Assembly (NCBI GenBank): GCA_051201675.1
Contig: CP179212.1
Span: forward strand, 372,001-436,000
DNA from: HTCC2207 sp002685195
GTDB lineage: Bacteria > Pseudomonadota > Gammaproteobacteria > Pseudomonadales > Porticoccaceae
Direction: 5' to 3'
DNA length: 64,000 nt
Shown here: positions 61,006 to 64,000 of the stretch, piece after piece
How positions within the stretch are numbered: the first letter of the stretch is position 1
How the letters are laid out: each line of letters starts with the position of its first letter
Made by a program: the position numbers and the translations under genes
The notes under the pieces: generated by a model
The model's input: only the letters and a program-made list of their open reading frames with translations
Databases searched by the model: none
Told to the model about the DNA's origin: nothing

Positions 61006-61605
61006 ATGACTAAAATAACATTGTCCCAAGATCAAGTACCAGAGCACCTGCGCGGCAATCGAAGCAGGTTTTCACGATGGATGGGTCGATCGGTTTTAAA
61101 AATTCTGGGATGGCGTGTCGAGGGCAGCATTCCTGATTTAAAGCGTTTCATATTGATTGGAGCACCCCATACTTCAAATTGGGATTTCGTATTGGCAATG
61201 GCGACTATTTTAGGCTTAAATTTGAGAATGCGCTGGATGGCCAAACATACTATTTTTAAGCCTGGCGTTGTTTGGTTCATGGAATGGTTAGGGGGAATAC
61301 CGACCGACCGTAGAAATCCAAAAATGATTGTTGATAATGTTGCTCGTATAGCTAAGCGAGAGAAAGGTGTCATTATTGGTTTAACACCAGAAGGGACCCG
61401 CAAGAAAGTTGAAAAATGGAAGACAGGATTTTTGCGTATTGCCAAAACGTTGGATTGTCCAATTCTTATGGTAGGACTCAATTTTCCGGGTAAGATTATA
61501 TTTATAGGGGATCTATATCACCCAAGCGGTGATAACGATGCAGATTTAGTGGCTATCAAGGAGTATTACAGTCAATTTCAAGGAAGGCACCCAGCTAGAT
61601 TTTAG
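61006..61605 (+). CDS. PlsC-like acyltransferase, first of a tandem pair
   Basis: A 199-residue protein of the lysophospholipid/glycerol-phosphate acyltransferase superfamily. The catalytic H(x4)D motif is H55-TSNWD60 in GAPHTSNWDFVLAM. WFMEWLGGIPTDR is motif II-like, and GLTPEGTRKKVEKWKTGFL is motif III, with EGTR. It lacks a long membrane region and is shorter than PlsC (about 245), as in the small single-domain subgroup. The substrate is unknown. Its neighbour (61690-62295) is a close paralog, so the two arose by duplication. Confidence 0.82.
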   Translation: MTKITLSQDQVPEHLRGNRSRFSRWMGRSVLKILGWRVEGSIPDLKRFILIGAPHTSNWDFVLAMATILGLNLRMRWMAKHTIFKPGVVWFMEWLGGIPTDRRNPKMIVDNVARIAKREKGVIIGLTPEGTRKKVEKWKTGFLRIAKTLDCPILMVGLNFPGKIIFIGDLYHPSGDNDADLVAIKEYYSQFQGRHPARF

Positions 61606-61689
61606 ATTATAAAGGACTTTAAACGTAAGTGAATATTCACTTATTTTTTCTGTTTATTTCGATGTCGCTTTGAAAAATAGGATTGTAGA

Positions 61690-62295
61690 GTGCCAAATAA
61701 AGGCTATCCCGCAACACAGGAACAGGTTCCAGAGCACCTGCGGGGCACTAGAGGTGCTCTTGCCCGCTGTTTTGGTAGAACAGTTCTAAATCTATTTGGA
61801 TGGCGGGTTGTTGGCAACATACCAAATGTTAAGCGCCTCCTAATTGTTGCCGCCCCCCACACCTCCAATTGGGACTTCGTTTTTGCAATGGCCGCGGTGC
61901 TTGGGCTTAACTTGCGGGTTCGCTGGCTTGGTAAGCATACTTTATTCAAACCTGGGGTGGTTTGGTTTATGCGCTGGCTAGGTGGCATACCAACCAATCG
62001 CGAGCAACCCGAAGACATAGTTCAATATGTGGCTGATTTATCTAATCGTGAAGATGGTGTAGCCATTGGTCTTGCGCCAGAGGGAACCCGCGCAAAGGTC
62101 AGTCGGTGGAAAACCGGGTTCTTACGGATTGCGAAACTACTCGACTGCCCAATTCTCTTGATCAGTCTAGATTTTCAGGGCAAACAATTTATTATCGGTG
62201 ATCTTTATCAGCCGACGGGGGACAGTGAGGCTGACCTAGTGGTAATTAAGGAATACTACAGCGGCTTCCAAGCAAAATATCCTGATAAGTTTTAA
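61690..62295 (+). CDS. PlsC-like acyltransferase, second of a tandem pair
   Basis: A 201-residue paralog of the preceding protein, with GTG start. It shares QVPEHLRG near the N-terminus, the H57-TSNWD62 catalytic motif in AAPHTSNWDFVFAM, HTLFKPGVVWFMRWLGGIPTNR, and APEGTRAKVSRWKTGFLRIAK. By eye more than half of residues are identical to the first copy over the full length. Both copies retain the active-site residues, so neither looks degenerate. The 84-base gap suggests one transcription unit. Function as a lysophospholipid acyltransferase is inferred from the motif. Confidence 0.82.
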   Translation: MPNKGYPATQEQVPEHLRGTRGALARCFGRTVLNLFGWRVVGNIPNVKRLLIVAAPHTSNWDFVFAMAAVLGLNLRVRWLGKHTLFKPGVVWFMRWLGGIPTNREQPEDIVQYVADLSNREDGVAIGLAPEGTRAKVSRWKTGFLRIAKLLDCPILLISLDFQGKQFIIGDLYQPTGDSEADLVVIKEYYSGFQAKYPDKF

Positions 62296-62422
62296 TACTA
62301 TCAACCTCCTTTAATCTTTGGTACTAGTGATGAAGACGACTCTGGCTTCTTGGTAATGTTACACTCCCGCACAAATAGGATTTTTAACTCGTAAAACATG
62401 TTTCATTAGCTGGAGGTATAGG

Positions 62423-63493
62423 ATGATAGAAAAAACATCTTCATTTTCTCGATTTTTACTGGTTGCTGCCGCCTTTGTCATCGTTGTCTCAGGCCTAAAA
62501 ATGGCCGGCCCACTGTTGGTGCCTTTTTTACTCGCCGTTTTCATAGCCATGATCGTATCGCCCTTGCTAGCTTGGCTTAAGACTTATCGTTTGCCAAACG
62601 GTGTGGCGATCTTTTTAGTAATCGGGCTCGTTCTTTCTGTGGGATTGCTACTTGGTGCTGTTATTGGTTCTTCGGTAGAGAACTTTCGCCAAGACGTGCC
62701 TGAATACTCAGCGAAACTTTCAGCAATGAGCAGTTCTATCCAGCAGTGGTTGAGTCAGCGCGGAATTACCATCAATGCTGAACAGTGGAGTAGTAGCTTT
62801 GACCCTGGTGCCGTTATGGGTGTGGTGGGTACAACCTTGGCATCCTTTGGTAATGTTATGACCAATGCCGTTATGATTCTTCTTACTGTTATTTTTATCT
62901 TGGCTGAAAACGTCAGCTTTGGTGAAAAGCTTCGCGCAGCAAAAGGTAATAACGATTCCCAAGAGTGGTTGCGCACGTTTTCAGATAGTGTCCATAGCTA
63001 TTTAGCAATTAAGGCGGCGATTAGTTTACTTACGGGTTTTGTCATCTTTTTGTGGTTAACAATTCTAGGTGTTGATTACGCTGTGTTGTGGGGGCTGGTG
63101 GCCTTCTTACTTAATTTTATTCCTACAGTGGGCTCTTTTATCGCTGCAGTCCCAGCGGTGCTTTTGGCCTTAGTGCAACTTGGGGCGTTTGAGGCGGGTC
63201 TTACTCTCGTTGGATTTGTAGTCGTTAATCTCATTATGGGCAATGTGCTTGAGCCTCGATGGATGGGGCGCGGTCTTAATCTGTCACCCCTAGTTGTATT
63301 TGTCTCTTTGGTGCTTTGGGGATGGGTACTGGGTCCGGTTGGAATGCTACTATCGATCCCGTTAACCATTATGTTAAAGATCGCCCTCGAAAGCCAAAAT
63401 GAAACACGCTGGATAGGCGTCATGATGGGAGCCGGCAAACGAATAGGGTCCGAATCTTTGACTGAAAAATTAGTCGACGCTGACTCAGATTAA
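62423..63493 (+). CDS. AI-2E (PerM) family transporter, TqsA-like
   Basis: This 356-residue protein has about eight membrane helices and belongs to the AI-2E/PerM family. The C-terminal half, FLLNFIPTVGSFIAAVPAVL, GNVLEPRWMGRGLNLSPLVV and LWGWVLGPVGMLLSIPLT, closely resembles E. coli TqsA, reported to export autoinducer-2. Other family members exchange Na+ for H+, so the substrate cannot be told from sequence. ATG 62423, with GGAGG at 62412-62416, six bases upstream, is a good start. Confidence 0.88.
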   Translation: MIEKTSSFSRFLLVAAAFVIVVSGLKMAGPLLVPFLLAVFIAMIVSPLLAWLKTYRLPNGVAIFLVIGLVLSVGLLLGAVIGSSVENFRQDVPEYSAKLSAMSSSIQQWLSQRGITINAEQWSSSFDPGAVMGVVGTTLASFGNVMTNAVMILLTVIFILAENVSFGEKLRAAKGNNDSQEWLRTFSDSVHSYLAIKAAISLLTGFVIFLWLTILGVDYAVLWGLVAFLLNFIPTVGSFIAAVPAVLLALVQLGAFEAGLTLVGFVVVNLIMGNVLEPRWMGRGLNLSPLVVFVSLVLWGWVLGPVGMLLSIPLTIMLKIALESQNETRWIGVMMGAGKRIGSESLTEKLVDADSD

Positions 63494-63540
63494 ACGTTTT
63501 TAATCGCCAAATTAACTGCTACCACCAAGACGGTTCTGCT

Positions 63541-64000
63541 ATGTCGCAATCAGGTTTATTCTCCCTCGCTCCCGTTATTATTACGCTCGTTTTATCAGTG
63601 TGGTCTCGAAATGTAGTGTTGGGTTTATTTGTAGGAGTGTTCTCAGGGGTACTCCTGCTAAATGGACCTAATCTTTTTACCGGCATGAGTATCATGGTTG
63701 AGCAGTACCTTGTTGCTCAGGCTTCAAACAGTGCAAATGTTGGTATTTTGTTGCTAATGATTTTTGTTGCAGGCCTTGTTGGTCTGATGGAAAAATCTGG
63801 CGGCGCAGCGGCTTTTGCTGGGATGATGACTAGGTTTATAACCGACAAAATAAAAGCTCAGACCGCCGCGTGGTCAAGTGGGGCTTTACTCTTTTTTACA
63901 GACTCAGGGACGCCTTTGATTGTTGGTCCTTTGTTTCGCCCCATTGCTGATGGTTTAAAAATCAGTCGAGCTAAGTTAGCTTGGATTATCGATTCAACGG
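63541..64000 (+). CDS. NhaC-family Na+/H+ antiporter, N-terminal part (cut by window end)
   Basis: About 153 residues are visible before the window ends. The hydrophobic sequence has several membrane helices, with VWSRNVVLGLFVGVFSGVLL, NSANVGILLLMIFVAGLVGL, MEKSGGAAAFAGMM and SGALLFFTDSGTPLIVGPLF. The GLMEKSGG and TDSGTPLIVGP segments match the NhaC-type Na+/H+ antiporter family. It starts at ATG, 47 bases after the AI-2E transporter stop. The rest lies beyond the window. Confidence 0.8.
   Translation, partial: MSQSGLFSLAPVIITLVLSVWSRNVVLGLFVGVFSGVLLLNGPNLFTGMSIMVEQYLVAQASNSANVGILLLMIFVAGLVGLMEKSGGAAAFAGMMTRFITDKIKAQTAAWSSGALLFFTDSGTPLIVGPLFRPIADGLKISRAKLAWIIDST

Noticed and set aside
1..64000. 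CRISPR array, prophage, insertion sequence or defence island
   Set aside because: No regularly spaced repeats, transposase or integrase genes, or defence-type proteins were recognised; gene order is conserved core throughout.

Overview
This window is core chromosome of a gammaproteobacterium. Gene order points to the Pseudomonadales/Cellvibrionales side of the class. Blocks are laid out as in Pseudomonas: proA-nadD-rsfS-rlmH-mrdA-rodA-mltB-dacA-DUF493-lipB-lipA; tilS-pyrG-kdsA-eno-ftsB-ispD-ispF-truD-pcm-nlpD-rpoS; argH divergent from hemC-hemD-hemX-hemY; and yfjD-ypjD divergent from ffh-rpsP-rimM-trmD-rplS. The DNA is moderately AT-rich by eye, intergenic gaps are short, many genes overlap by 1-4 bases, and several use GTG or TTG starts. 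A marine, streamlined lineage of the SAR92/Porticoccaceae type would fit, but that placement is inference. I found no phage, insertion sequence, CRISPR array, tRNA or rRNA.

Layout. 1-749: end of an unknown gene, a gamma-carbonic-anhydrase-like protein and a small TTG-started DUF1289 gene. 766-6694: yfjD and ypjD on the minus strand, then the SRP/ribosome operon ffh, rpsP, rimM, trmD, rplS, ending in a strong terminator. 6719-9933: a two-component system (NarL-type regulator plus hybrid kinase with receiver and HPt domains) flanked by palindromes. 9984-12458: RNase R. 12464-15401: lysA-dapF-DUF484 with an LptM-like lipoprotein. 15513-21660: cyaY, a frameshifted argH, and hemCDXY. 21724-25952: mnmC, fldB, trmL, a bacterioferritin-like gene and a GcvR-like gene. 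26077-38658: an exported methyltransferase, yheU, tilS, pyrG, kdsA, eno, ftsB, ispD, ispF, truD, pcm, a DUF368 transporter, nlpD and rpoS. 38672-40847: a hairpin-rich gap and the membrane pyrophosphatase hppA. 41198-46945: an RND efflux pair, dinB and a small SutA-like protein. 46989-57213: the lipoate / cell-wall elongation / ribosome-silencing / NAD cluster on the minus strand. 57367-64000: sirtuin, hemH, prfC, two tandem PlsC-like acyltransferases, an AI-2E-family transporter and a truncated NhaC-type antiporter.

Functionally the window covers translation and tRNA modification (trmD, trmL, mnmC, tilS, truD, rimM, rlmH, rsfS, prfC), heme synthesis (hemC, hemD, hemH and accessory hemX/hemY), lysine, arginine and proline synthesis, isoprenoid and Kdo synthesis, peptidoglycan elongation (PBP2, RodA, MltB, PBP5), and stationary-phase control (rpoS).

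I see no clear new multi-gene system. The most notable points are a single-base frameshift in argH, a truD whose homologous reading frame lacks any canonical start, palindromes around the two-component system and rnr, three consecutive stem-loops between rpoS and hppA, loss of surE and rlpA from otherwise conserved neighbourhoods, an RND pump with an altered proton-relay motif, and a tandem acyltransferase duplication.
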